Shown here in pieces: positions 1 to 7,948 of a DNA stretch of 64,000 nt. The DNA is taken from contig NZ_RDBF01000004.1 in NCBI RefSeq assembly GCF_003674095.1, positions 62,001-126,000 on the forward strand, in the 5' to 3' direction. A program made the position numbers and the translations under genes. The notes beneath the pieces were generated by a model. That model was not told the origin of the DNA and searched no databases. It worked only from the letters and a program-made list of their open reading frames with translations. Within the stretch, counting starts at the first letter, position 1. The number at the start of each line of letters is the position of its first letter. This DNA is from Aeromicrobium phragmitis (GTDB lineage Bacteria > Actinomycetota > Actinomycetes > Propionibacteriales > Nocardioidaceae).

Positions 1-29
1 ACTGATGTTCGCCCGCCGGTGGATGCCGT

Positions 30-58
30 CTCACCTCTCCCGTCGGGCGGTAGGTGAG
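30..58. promoter_or_regulatory. Inverted repeat upstream of the acyl-CoA carboxylase operon
   Basis: CTCACCT at 30-36 and AGGTGAG at 52-58 are perfect 7-bp arms separated by 15 bp, about 80 bp before the first gene. It could be an operator for a regulator encoded left of the window, or the terminator of a gene there. No clear promoter hexamers could be assigned. Confidence 0.25.
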
Positions 59-137
59 GTCCCACCGCTCACGCCGCCCTGGGACCAGACCTACCGCTTC
101 GGTCCGGGGAATCGGTACGACGAGGAAGGACGATGAC

Positions 138-1727
138 ATGAAGACCGCGATCGACCCGATGTCGCCGGCGTTCGAGGAGAACCGCGCTGCGATGCTCGAA
201 CGCGTCGCCGACCTCGCCGAGCAGCACGCCAAGGCGCTCGCCGGGGGAGGCTCGAGATACGTCGAGCGGCACCATCGTCGGGGGAAGTTGACCGCGCGCG
301 AGCGCATCGAGCTCCTCCTCGATCCCGACTCGCCGTTCCTCGAACTGGGTGCGCTGGCCGGATGGGGCACGGACTTCGCGGTCGGCGGCTCGATCGTCAC
401 CGGCATCGGCGTCGTGGAGGGCGTCGAATGCATGATCGTCGCCAACGACCCCACGGTGAAGGGCGGCTCCAGCAACCCCGTCACCGTGAAGAAGGGGTTC
501 CGCGCCGCGCAGATCGCCGCCGAGAACCGCCTGCCGACGATCAACCTCGTCGAGTCCGGCGGGGCCGACCTGCCGACCCAGAAGGACATCTTCATCCCCG
601 GCGGCAAGTCGTTCCGCAATCTCACCGAGGCCAGCGCGGACCGGCGCCCGACGATCGCCCTCGTGTTCGGCAACTCCACCGCCGGCGGCGCGTACATCCC
701 GGGCATGAGCGACTACGTCGTGATGGTCAAGGAGGGCGCCAAGGTGTTCCTCGGCGGCCCGCCGCTGGTCAAGATGGCCACCGGTGAGGAGTCCGACGAC
801 GAATCGCTGGGCGGCGCGGAGATGCACGCCCGCCAGTCCGGGCTCGCGGACTACCTCGCCGTCGATGAGCGCGACGCCATCCGGCTCGGCCGGCAGATCG
901 TGCGCCGGCTCAACTGGCGCAAGCACGGCCCGGCTCCGGCGGGGGACTACGCCGAGCCGCTGTACGACCCGGACGAGCTGCTCGGCATCGTCCCGACCGA
1001 CCTCAAGATCCCCTTCGACCCGCGCGAGGTCATCGCCCGCATCGTCGACGGCAGCGAGTTCGACGAGTTCAAGCCGCTGTACGGGCCGAGCCTGGTGACC
1101 GGGTTCGCGCAGCTGCACGGCTATCCGGTGGGCATCCTCGCGAACGCGCAGGGCGTCCTGTTCAGCGCGGAGGCCCAGAAGGCTGCGCAGTTCATCCAGC
1201 TCGCGAACCAGGTCGACACGCCGCTGCTGTTCCTGCACAACACGACCGGCTACATGGTCGGCGCCGAGTACGAGCAGGGCGGCATCATCAAGCACGGCGC
1301 GCAGATGATCAACGCGGTGTCGAACTCCCACGTTCCGCACATCTCCGTCGTGCTGGGTGCGTCCTACGGCGCGGGCAACTACGGGATGAGCGGCCGCGCC
1401 TACGATCCTCGGTTCATGTTCAGCTGGACCGGCGCCAAGTCCGCCGTCATGGGCCCGGCGCAGTTGGCCGGCGTGATCTCGATCGTCGCCCGGCAGGCGG
1501 CCGAGGCCAAGGGCCAGCCCTACGACGAGGAGGGCGACGCCCAGATGCGCGCCTTCGTCGAGCAGCAGATCGAGAACGAGTCGCTCGCGTACTTCACCTC
1601 CGGGCTCGGCTACGACGACGGCGTCATCGACCCGCGGGACACCCGCACGATCCTCGGTGTCTGCCTCTCGGCCATCCACAACGCCCCGGTCGAGGGCGCC
1701 CGCGGCTACGGGGTGTTCCGCCTATGA
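138..1727 (+). CDS. accD1: Acyl-CoA carboxylase beta (carboxyltransferase) subunit, methylcrotonyl-CoA carboxylase type
   Basis: This 529-aa protein should be the carboxyltransferase half of a biotin-dependent acyl-CoA carboxylase, moving CO2 from carboxybiotin to an acyl-CoA. Both crotonase-fold halves are visible: an N-terminal half with GKLTARERIELLLD (about residues 50-63) and a C-terminal half with the NTTGYMVG and GASYGAGNYGM segments that shape the active site. Length and these motifs fit the methylcrotonyl/geranyl-CoA carboxylase branch (mycobacterial AccD1, LiuB) better than propionyl-CoA carboxylase. ATG 138 is chosen because GAGGAAGGA ends about 7 bp upstream. The alpha subunit, an acyl-CoA dehydrogenase and an enoyl-CoA hydratase follow on the same strand, as in leucine/isovalerate or acyclic-terpene degradation. 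The exact substrate cannot be read from sequence. Confidence 0.88.
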   Translation: MKTAIDPMSPAFEENRAAMLERVADLAEQHAKALAGGGSRYVERHHRRGKLTARERIELLLDPDSPFLELGALAGWGTDFAVGGSIVTGIGVVEGVECMIVANDPTVKGGSSNPVTVKKGFRAAQIAAENRLPTINLVESGGADLPTQKDIFIPGGKSFRNLTEASADRRPTIALVFGNSTAGGAYIPGMSDYVVMVKEGAKVFLGGPPLVKMATGEESDDESLGGAEMHARQSGLADYLAVDERDAIRLGRQIVRRLNWRKHGPAPAGDYAEPLYDPDELLGIVPTDLKIPFDPREVIARIVDGSEFDEFKPLYGPSLVTGFAQLHGYPVGILANAQGVLFSAEAQKAAQFIQLANQVDTPLLFLHNTTGYMVGAEYEQGGIIKHGAQMINAVSNSHVPHISVVLGASYGAGNYGMSGRAYDPRFMFSWTGAKSAVMGPAQLAGVISIVARQAAEAKGQPYDEEGDAQMRAFVEQQIENESLAYFTSGLGYDDGVIDPRDTRTILGVCLSAIHNAPVEGARGYGVFRL

Positions 1728-1754
1728 CCGCGCGTGATCGGACGGCGACCGGCC

Positions 1755-1802
1755 TTGCGTCATACGTTTCGAGGGCCGGAGCCCTCAGAACGTATGACGC
1801 AA
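1755..1802. repeat. Intergenic palindrome family A, copy 1
   Basis: Outer arms TTGCGTCATACGTT (1755-1768) and AACGTATGACGCAA (1789-1802) are perfect complements. After a two-base imperfect step, an inner stem GAGGGC/GCCCTC closes on the loop CGGA. The element lies between the carboxylase subunit genes, so it would be transcribed inside the operon mRNA. The same CGTCATACGT core recurs at four other places in the window. Confidence 0.9.
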
Positions 1803-1836
1803 TGAGAAGCGAGTGCCCGATGACAGGAGGTCGACG

Positions 1837-3780
1837 ATGATCCGCAGTGTGCTGGTGGCCAACCGCGGCGAGATCGCCCGCCGGGTGTTCCGCACCTGCC
1901 GCGACCTGGGCATCGCGACCGTCGCCGTCCATTCCGACGCCGACGCCGACGCCCCGTTCGTGCGCGAGGCCGACCGCGCCGTCCGACTGCCCGGTGATGC
2001 CCCCGCCGACACGTATCTGCGCGGCGATCTCGTCATCGAGGCCGCCCGCCGCGCCGGTGCCGAAGCGATCCACCCCGGCTACGGCTTCCTGTCCGAGAAC
2101 GCCGACTTCGCTCGCGCGGTCGAGGACGCGGGTCTCACCTGGATCGGCCCCACGCCGGAGTCGATCCAGGCGATGGGCAGCAAGATCCGGGCCAAGCAGA
2201 TCATGGCGCGCGCCGGCGTCCCGATCCTCGACGTCGACCTCGACGGGGTCACCCCCGCGGAGTTCCCCCTCCTCGTCAAGGCATCCGCGGGAGGCGGCGG
2301 ACGCGGCATGCGCGTCGTGGAGTCGCTCGACGAGCTCGACGCCGAGCTGGCGAAGGCGGAGGCCGAGGCTCGGTCGGCGTTCGGCGACGGCACCGTGTTC
2401 GTCGAGCCGTACCTGCCGCGTGCGCGCCACGTCGAGGTGCAGGTGCTCAGCGACGCCCACGGACGCACCTGGGTCGTAGGCGACCGGGACTGCTCGATCC
2501 AGCGCCGACACCAGAAGGTCGTCGAGGAGGCTCCGGCACCGAACCTCTCGGACAAGGCGCGCACCACATTGCACATCGCCGCGCGGGCGGCGGCCGAAGC
2601 CGTGCGGTATCGCGGCGCCGGAACCGTCGAGTTCCTCGTCGACGGCGACCGGGTGTTCTTCCTCGAGATGAACACCCGGCTGCAGGTCGAGCACCCCGTG
2701 ACCGAGTGCGTCACGGGCCTGGACCTGGTCGCGTTGCAGCTCGCCATCGCCGAAGGCCGGCCCCTTCCCGGGGACGCGCCGCCGTCTTCCGGGCACGCCG
2801 TCGAGGTCCGCCTGTACGCCGAGGACCCCGCCGACGACTGGGCGCCGCAGACCGGCATCGTCCGGGCGTTCGACCTCGACGGGGCGCGCTTCAGCGTGCC
2901 CGAGCGGTACGGCATGCGAATCGACTCGGGTGTCGAAGCGGGTAGCGGCGTCGGCATCCACTACGACGCCATGCTCGCCAAGCTCATCGCGTACGGACCC
3001 GATCGCCAGACGGCGCTCCGGATGCTCGAGGGTGCACTGCGCCGCGCACGGGTCCACGGCCTCACCACCAACCTTGACCTGTTGCGAGCGATCGTGAACG
3101 ACGAGGACTTCGCCGCCGCGCGCCTCAGCACCGCGCTGCTCGACGAGCGGCTCGACGCGTGGACAGGTGCCGGTGACGACCATGCCGTCCGCAAGGCCGC
3201 TCTGGCGGCGGCCATCGGCCAGGCGACGCAGACCGCCGCTGCCGCCCGCGTCCTCGCGCGGATTCCCGCCGCGTGGCGGAATGTGCCGAGCCAGCCGCGC
3301 GTCCGGACGTATCGCCGCGGCGACGCGGAGTTCGCGGTCGCGTATGCGGCCGAAGGCCGCACCCTCGCCTCGCGCTGGCTCGAGGGTGTCGAGGTCGTCG
3401 ACGCGATCGGCGATCGCGTGATCCTCGACGACGGTGGCGTGCGCGAGAGCTATCGGGTGACCGTGGGCGATGGGGCGGTGGACGTCGACGGCCCGGTCGG
3501 CGGGTTCGGCTTCGAGGTCGTTCCCGACTTCGTCGACCCGGCCGACGTGGTGGCGGAAGGTTCGCTGCTCGCGCCGATGCCCGCCTCGGTCACCTCCGTC
3601 GCCGTCGAACCGGGGGCCAAGGTCGCCAAGGGCGACCCCGTCGTCGTCCTGGAGGCGATGAAGATGCAGCACACGATCGCGGCACCGACGGACGGTGTCG
3701 TCGCCGAACTGGCGGTCACTACCGGCCAGCAAGTCGAAGCGGGCGCCGTGCTCGCGGTCATCGAGGAGGATGGGGCATGA
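1837..3780 (+). CDS. accA1: Acyl-CoA carboxylase alpha subunit: biotin carboxylase with biotin carboxyl carrier domain
   Basis: A 647-aa subunit that would carboxylate biotin using ATP and bicarbonate and carry it to the beta subunit encoded upstream. The order is biotin carboxylase N-domain (SVLVANRGEIARRVFRTC at the start), ATP-grasp domain with the glycine-rich KASAGGGGRGM, the catalytic segment EMNTRLQVEHPVTE, a BC C-domain, a less conserved linker, and a C-terminal biotinyl domain with EAMKM, whose Lys (about residue 609) should carry biotin. ATG 1837 is preceded by AGGAGG (1825-1830) at ideal spacing; an upstream in-frame GTG at 1813 lacks this. The stop overlaps the next gene as ATGA, so the two are translationally coupled. 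Confidence 0.93.
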   Translation: MIRSVLVANRGEIARRVFRTCRDLGIATVAVHSDADADAPFVREADRAVRLPGDAPADTYLRGDLVIEAARRAGAEAIHPGYGFLSENADFARAVEDAGLTWIGPTPESIQAMGSKIRAKQIMARAGVPILDVDLDGVTPAEFPLLVKASAGGGGRGMRVVESLDELDAELAKAEAEARSAFGDGTVFVEPYLPRARHVEVQVLSDAHGRTWVVGDRDCSIQRRHQKVVEEAPAPNLSDKARTTLHIAARAAAEAVRYRGAGTVEFLVDGDRVFFLEMNTRLQVEHPVTECVTGLDLVALQLAIAEGRPLPGDAPPSSGHAVEVRLYAEDPADDWAPQTGIVRAFDLDGARFSVPERYGMRIDSGVEAGSGVGIHYDAMLAKLIAYGPDRQTALRMLEGALRRARVHGLTTNLDLLRAIVNDEDFAAARLSTALLDERLDAWTGAGDDHAVRKAALAAAIGQATQTAAAARVLARIPAAWRNVPSQPRVRTYRRGDAEFAVAYAAEGRTLASRWLEGVEVVDAIGDRVILDDGGVRESYRVTVGDGAVDVDGPVGGFGFEVVPDFVDPADVVAEGSLLAPMPASVTSVAVEPGAKVAKGDPVVVLEAMKMQHTIAAPTDGVVAELAVTTGQQVEAGAVLAVIEEDGA

Positions 3781-4937
3781 GCGCGTTCGTCGAATCCGAG
3801 GAGCGTCGCGCGCTGCGCAAGGCGGTGCGCGACCTGGGCCGCAAGTACGGCGAGTCGTACTTCTACGCCGCGGCCGACGAGGGCCGCAAGACCACCGAGC
3901 TGTGGAGCGAGGCCGGCAAGCTCGGCTACCTCGGCGTCTCGATCCCCGAGGAGTACGGCGGTGGCGGCGGTGAGATCGGCGACCTCGCCGCCGTCTGCGA
4001 AGAGCTCGCCGCCGCGGGCTGCCCACTGCTGCTGATGGTCGTGTCGCCGGCGATCGTCGGCACGGTCATCGCGCAGTACGGCACGGAGGAACAACGGCAC
4101 CGCTGGTTGCCCGGCTTGGCCGACGGCAGCGCGACCTACGCCTTCAGCATCACCGAGCCCGACGCCGGCTCCAACTCGCACAACATCGCCACCACGGCGC
4201 GGCGCGACGGCACCGACTGGGTGCTCAAGGGCGGCAAGACCTACATCAGCGGCGTCGACGAGGCCAGCCACGTGCTCGTCGTGGGCCGGACCGAGGATGC
4301 CCGGACCGGCAAGCTCAAACCCGCGCTCTTCATGGTGCCGACCGACGCCGAGGGCTTCACCTGGCGGGAGATCGACATGGGGCTGACGTCCCCGGAGAAG
4401 CAGTTCACGCTGTTCTTCGACGACGTCCGGCTGCCCGCCGATGCGCTGGTGGGCAAGGAGGACGCAGGCCTCGACCAGCTCTTCGCCGGCCTGAACCCCG
4501 AGCGCATCATGGCCGCCTCGATGGCCACCGGCACCGCGCGCTGGGCGCTGGGCAAGGCGGTCGCGTATGCCAAGGAGCGCGACGTGTGGGGCAAGCCGAT
4601 CGGTGGGCACCAGGCGATCGCGCACCCCCTGGCCAAGCTGCACATCGACATCGAGATGGCCCGATTGCTGACCCAGAAGGCCGCCGCGTTGTACGCCGAC
4701 GGTGACCTGCTGGCCGCGGGAGAAGCCGCGAACATGGCCAAGTACGCGGCCGGAGAAGCCGCGTGCGCGGCGGTAGATCAGGCGATCCAGACGCACGGCG
4801 GCAACGGACTGGCGACCGAGTACGGTCTCGTGCAGTCGCTCGTCGCGTCGCGGCTCACCCGGATCGCTCCGGTCAGCCGCGAGATGGCCCTCAACTTCGT
4901 CGCCCAGTTCTCCCTCGGCCTCCCCAAGTCCTACTGA
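3777..4937 (+). CDS. Acyl-CoA dehydrogenase
   Basis: This 386-aa flavoenzyme should oxidise an acyl-CoA to the 2-enoyl-CoA and pass electrons to ETF. Typical parts are present: N-terminal helical domain with LGVSIPEEYGGGGG, the middle beta-domain flavin-contact segment YAFSITEPDAGSN (about 125-137), and a C-terminal helical domain ending in IQTHGGNGLATEYG, the family's conserved segment. The start overlaps the carboxylase alpha stop by 4 bp (ATGA). Linked to methylcrotonyl-type carboxylase genes, an isovaleryl- or citronellyl-CoA-type substrate is likely; mycobacterial fadE19 sits in a comparable setting. Substrate assignment is inferred from context only. Confidence 0.88.
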   Translation: MSAFVESEERRALRKAVRDLGRKYGESYFYAAADEGRKTTELWSEAGKLGYLGVSIPEEYGGGGGEIGDLAAVCEELAAAGCPLLLMVVSPAIVGTVIAQYGTEEQRHRWLPGLADGSATYAFSITEPDAGSNSHNIATTARRDGTDWVLKGGKTYISGVDEASHVLVVGRTEDARTGKLKPALFMVPTDAEGFTWREIDMGLTSPEKQFTLFFDDVRLPADALVGKEDAGLDQLFAGLNPERIMAASMATGTARWALGKAVAYAKERDVWGKPIGGHQAIAHPLAKLHIDIEMARLLTQKAAALYADGDLLAAGEAANMAKYAAGEAACAAVDQAIQTHGGNGLATEYGLVQSLVASRLTRIAPVSREMALNFVAQFSLGLPKSY

Positions 4938-4944
4938 CCGCACG

Positions 4945-5007
4945 CGTTGAGTGTGACGTTTCGCAGCCGAAATGGGCGATTTCGCCTGCGATTCGTCACA
5001 CTCAACG
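4945..5007. repeat. Intergenic palindrome family B, copy 1 (three-tier hairpin)
   Basis: CGTTGAGTGTGACG (4945-4958) pairs with CGTCACACTCAACG (4994-5007). Inside, TCGCAG (4961-4966) pairs with CTGCGA (4986-4991), and inside that CGAAAT (4968-4973) pairs with ATTTCG (4979-4984) around a GGGCG loop. It fills nearly the whole gap between the dehydrogenase stop and the hydratase ribosome-binding site, which begins at the last base of the right arm. Confidence 0.92.
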
Positions 5008-5020
5008 AGGAAGGAACCCC

Positions 5021-5767
5021 ATGACCGAGCTCGTGCACCTTGAGGTGGCTGACCGGGTCGCCACGATCACCCTCGACAGCGAGCACAACCGCAACGCGCT
5101 GAGTCGCCAGCTCGTCACCGAGCTGGGGGAGCGGTTGACCGCGGCCGAGCAGGACGATGCGGCGCGCGTCATCGTGCTGCGGTCGGCTCACCGGGTGTTC
5201 TGCTCCGGCGCCGACCTCTCCGAGGCGAAGGACGGCGCGATGGAGGAGGGCGCGCACCGGCTGGTCGCGCTGCAGCGGCAGATCGCCACCTCCGCCAAGC
5301 CGGTCGTGGTCGTCCTCGCCGGACCGGTCCGCGCAGGCGGATTGGGACTCGTGGGTGCGGCTGACGTCGTCATCGCCGCCGAGTCCGTGACCTTCGCGCT
5401 GACCGAGGTTCGGCTGGGACTGGCTCCCTCGGTCATCTCCCTCAGCCTGCTCACCCGACTGACTCCGCGCGCCGCGACCGACCTGTTCCTCTCGGCTCGG
5501 ACCTTCGACGCCACGGAAGCGGCCGCGATCGGCCTCGTCACCCGAGCGGTCCCCGACGGCGAACTGGATGCCGCGGTGCGGGCCGCGGTGGGCGAACTCG
5601 TCGAGGGCTCGCCGCAGGGCCTGCGCGAGACCAAGCGGCTGCTGAACGCCGAGCTGGTCGACCGGATCGATCGCCACGGCGAGCAGGTGGCGCGCCAGTC
5701 GGCGGAGCTCTTCGGCAGCGAGGAGGCGCGCGCGGCGATGACCGCGTTCCTCACCCGCAAGAAGTAG
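5021..5767 (+). CDS. Enoyl-CoA hydratase/isomerase family protein
   Basis: A 248-aa crotonase-fold protein. The oxyanion-hole segments are recognisable: HRVFCSGADLSEAKDG near residues 54-69 and AGPVRAGGLGLVGAADVVIA near 99-118. GAGGAAGGA just before ATG 5021 is a strong ribosome-binding site and decides the start. As last gene of the carboxylase/dehydrogenase run, it probably hydrates the enoyl-CoA of the same pathway, for example 3-methylglutaconyl-CoA. Crotonase sequences do not specify substrate by themselves. A family B hairpin separates it from the dehydrogenase, so its dosage could differ from the upstream genes. Confidence 0.82.
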   Translation: MTELVHLEVADRVATITLDSEHNRNALSRQLVTELGERLTAAEQDDAARVIVLRSAHRVFCSGADLSEAKDGAMEEGAHRLVALQRQIATSAKPVVVVLAGPVRAGGLGLVGAADVVIAAESVTFALTEVRLGLAPSVISLSLLTRLTPRAATDLFLSARTFDATEAAAIGLVTRAVPDGELDAAVRAAVGELVEGSPQGLRETKRLLNAELVDRIDRHGEQVARQSAELFGSEEARAAMTAFLTRKK

Positions 5768-5812
5768 CGGGACGCGAGGCGTTCGGGTCCTCCCGGTGTG
5801 GGAGCGGCAGCG

Positions 5813-5818
5813 TACAAT
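5813..5818 (+). promoter_or_regulatory. -10 element for the HelD-family gene
   Basis: TACAAT at 5813-5818 is close to the sigma-70-type consensus and lies 33 bp before the TTG start, giving a short leader that contains GAGGAG. No convincing -35 was seen, and the palindromic rifampicin-associated element known upstream of some helR genes is absent. Confidence 0.45.
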
Positions 5819-5851
5819 CGATCGTTCGGACTGCCCTGTGGAGGAGATCGG

Positions 5852-7948
5852 TTGCCCAGCACTGAGGAGCGCGCGGAACTCGCGGCCGAGCAGGCCTACG
5901 TCGACACCGTGTACGAGCGCCTCGACGTCTCTGCCGACACCGCCCGAGCCCTCGTCACGGAGGGCATGGCGCGTGGCCATATCGGTCACGAGGGAGGCCT
6001 CGTGGAGCGTGACGCCATGGTCTATCAGGCGTCACGCCGGTTGTCGGCGCTGAACGCCGCGCACGAGGGGCTGGTGTTCGGCCGGCTCGACCTGCGCGAC
6101 GGCGAGAAGCGCTACATCGGCCGGATCGGCGTGCGCGACGAGGACCGTGAGGTGTTGCTCGTCGACTGGCGCGCGCCCGCGGCGTCCCTCTTCTACCGCG
6201 CCACCGCGCAGGAGCCCGCGGGTGTCGTCCGCCGCCGGGTGTTGCGTTCGCGCGGCGATCGGGTCGTCGGCATCGAGGACGACCTGCTCGATGCCGAGCA
6301 TGCGCCGGACGACATGGTCGTCATCGGCGAAGGGGCACTCCTGGCGAGCCTCAGCCGGGCCCGTGACGATGCGATGCACTCGGTCGTCGCGACGATCCAG
6401 AAAGAGCAGGACGAGGCGATTCGCGCGCCCAGCCGGGGCGCCACGATCATCGCGGGCGGCCCGGGAACGGGCAAGACCGTCGTGGCCCTGCACCGCGCCG
6501 CCTACCTGCTGTACACCGACCGCCGGCGGTTCGAGCGCGGCGGGGTCCTCGTCGTCGGCCCGTCGGCGGTGTTCATGAACTACATCGAGCGGGTGCTGCC
6601 CAGCTTGGGCGAGACCGCGGTGACCCTTCGGGCGATCGGCGAGGTCGTCGACGGCATCCGCGCGGGCGAGCACGACGTCCCGGAGGCCGCGGCCGTCAAG
6701 GGGTCGGCCCGGATGGCTACGGTGCTGCGGCGGTTGTCGCGGTCGCCGGTCGCCGACGCCCCGCGTGAGTTCACCGGCTTCTACCGCGACGCGCGCCTCC
6801 ACCTCACCGGCGCCGACCTCAAGCGGCTGCGCCGCAGGCTGCTCCAGCAGGCGCCGCACAATCGAGTGTTCCGCCAGGCGCCCGCGGCCGTGCTGCAGGC
6901 GCTCTGGTCCCAGGTCGCCGCCGAACGCGCCCTCGAGAAGGGCGAGGACGCGTTCATCGACGCGATGATCGGCGACGCCCGGTTCATCGATTTCGTCGAG
7001 TCCTGGTGGCCCGAGGTCGATGCGGTCCAGTTGTGGCGGTCGATTCCAGAGCGCCTCGGCGAACTCGCCGCCGATCTGCTCACGAGCGAGGAGATCGCGA
7101 CCTTGCGCCGCACGTGGAGCACGGACGCGCCGCGCATCGAGGACGTGCCGCTGATCGACGAGCTGCGCCATCTCGTGGGGGAGGTGCCGCCCGAGCTCGA
7201 CCTCGACGCCGGCGCACCTCGCCAGCTCATGAGCTTCGAACGCCGTGAGCGGGAGGAGGCCGAGGAGCGACTCCGCACCACCTCGAGCATCGAGGACGAC
7301 AGCTTCGCGCACATCCTCGTCGACGAGGCGCAGGACCTGTCCCCGATGCAGTGGCGGATGCTCGGACGTCGTGGCCGGCTGGCGAGCTGGACGATCGTCG
7401 GCGACGACGCGCAAGCCTCCTGGCCGCTGCCGGCGGAAGCGACCGAGGCTCGTGCCGAGGCGCTCGGCGACAAGCCGATCCACCGTTTTCGGTTGTCGAC
7501 CAACTACCGCAACTCCGCCGAGATCTATGAACTCGGTTCGCGGGTGGCCCGCCGCACGATCGAGCGACCGGACCTCGCCGAAGCCGTGCGACGGACCGGC
7601 GTCGAGCCGCGCCACGAGCGCGTCGACACCGGACGACTCACCGCTCGGGCGCGCGCGCTGCTCGACTGGCTGCTCGCCGAGACCGCCGGTACGGTCGCCG
7701 TCGTGGTTCCGTACGCAGCGCTTTCGCAGTGGCAGCGCGAGCTGGGCGAGATCGCGCCCGACCGCGTCCGGCTGCTGACCGGCCTCGACACCAAGGGGCT
7801 GGAGTTCGACGGCGTCCTCGTGGTGGAGCCGGACGCCTTCGTGGCCGAGTCCCCGGCCGGTTGGCGCACGCTTTACGTCGTGCTCACCCGGGCGACGCAG
7901 CGGCTCGCGACCCTGGGCACGACCGACCAATGGTTGCAGGAGGTGTGA
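5852..7948 (+). CDS. HelD/HelR-family UvrD-like ATPase (RNA polymerase recycling factor)
   Basis: This 698-aa superfamily 1 ATPase matches the HelD family, which binds RNA polymerase and frees stalled complexes; the HelR subgroup also protects against rifamycins. Seen: an N-terminal helical arm (ERAELAAEQAYVDTVYERLD), Walker A GGPGTGKT near residues 204-211, a large insert, Walker B LVDEAQDLSP near 488, and late helicase motifs TKGLEFDGVLVVEP and YVVLTRATQRL. The family is usually about 680-780 aa, so this is full length. TTG 5852 is preferred because GAGGAG lies 5-6 bp upstream. The next gene starts one base into its stop codon. HelD versus HelR status is not decided here. Confidence 0.85.
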   Translation: MPSTEERAELAAEQAYVDTVYERLDVSADTARALVTEGMARGHIGHEGGLVERDAMVYQASRRLSALNAAHEGLVFGRLDLRDGEKRYIGRIGVRDEDREVLLVDWRAPAASLFYRATAQEPAGVVRRRVLRSRGDRVVGIEDDLLDAEHAPDDMVVIGEGALLASLSRARDDAMHSVVATIQKEQDEAIRAPSRGATIIAGGPGTGKTVVALHRAAYLLYTDRRRFERGGVLVVGPSAVFMNYIERVLPSLGETAVTLRAIGEVVDGIRAGEHDVPEAAAVKGSARMATVLRRLSRSPVADAPREFTGFYRDARLHLTGADLKRLRRRLLQQAPHNRVFRQAPAAVLQALWSQVAAERALEKGEDAFIDAMIGDARFIDFVESWWPEVDAVQLWRSIPERLGELAADLLTSEEIATLRRTWSTDAPRIEDVPLIDELRHLVGEVPPELDLDAGAPRQLMSFERREREEAEERLRTTSSIEDDSFAHILVDEAQDLSPMQWRMLGRRGRLASWTIVGDDAQASWPLPAEATEARAEALGDKPIHRFRLSTNYRNSAEIYELGSRVARRTIERPDLAEAVRRTGVEPRHERVDTGRLTARARALLDWLLAETAGTVAVVVPYAALSQWQRELGEIAPDRVRLLTGLDTKGLEFDGVLVVEPDAFVAESPAGWRTLYVVLTRATQRLATLGTTDQWLQEV

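Noticed and set aside
5813-5852. Rifampicin-associated element before the HelD-family gene
   Set aside because: No matching palindrome found in the short leader, so HelR-type rifamycin regulation is not claimed.
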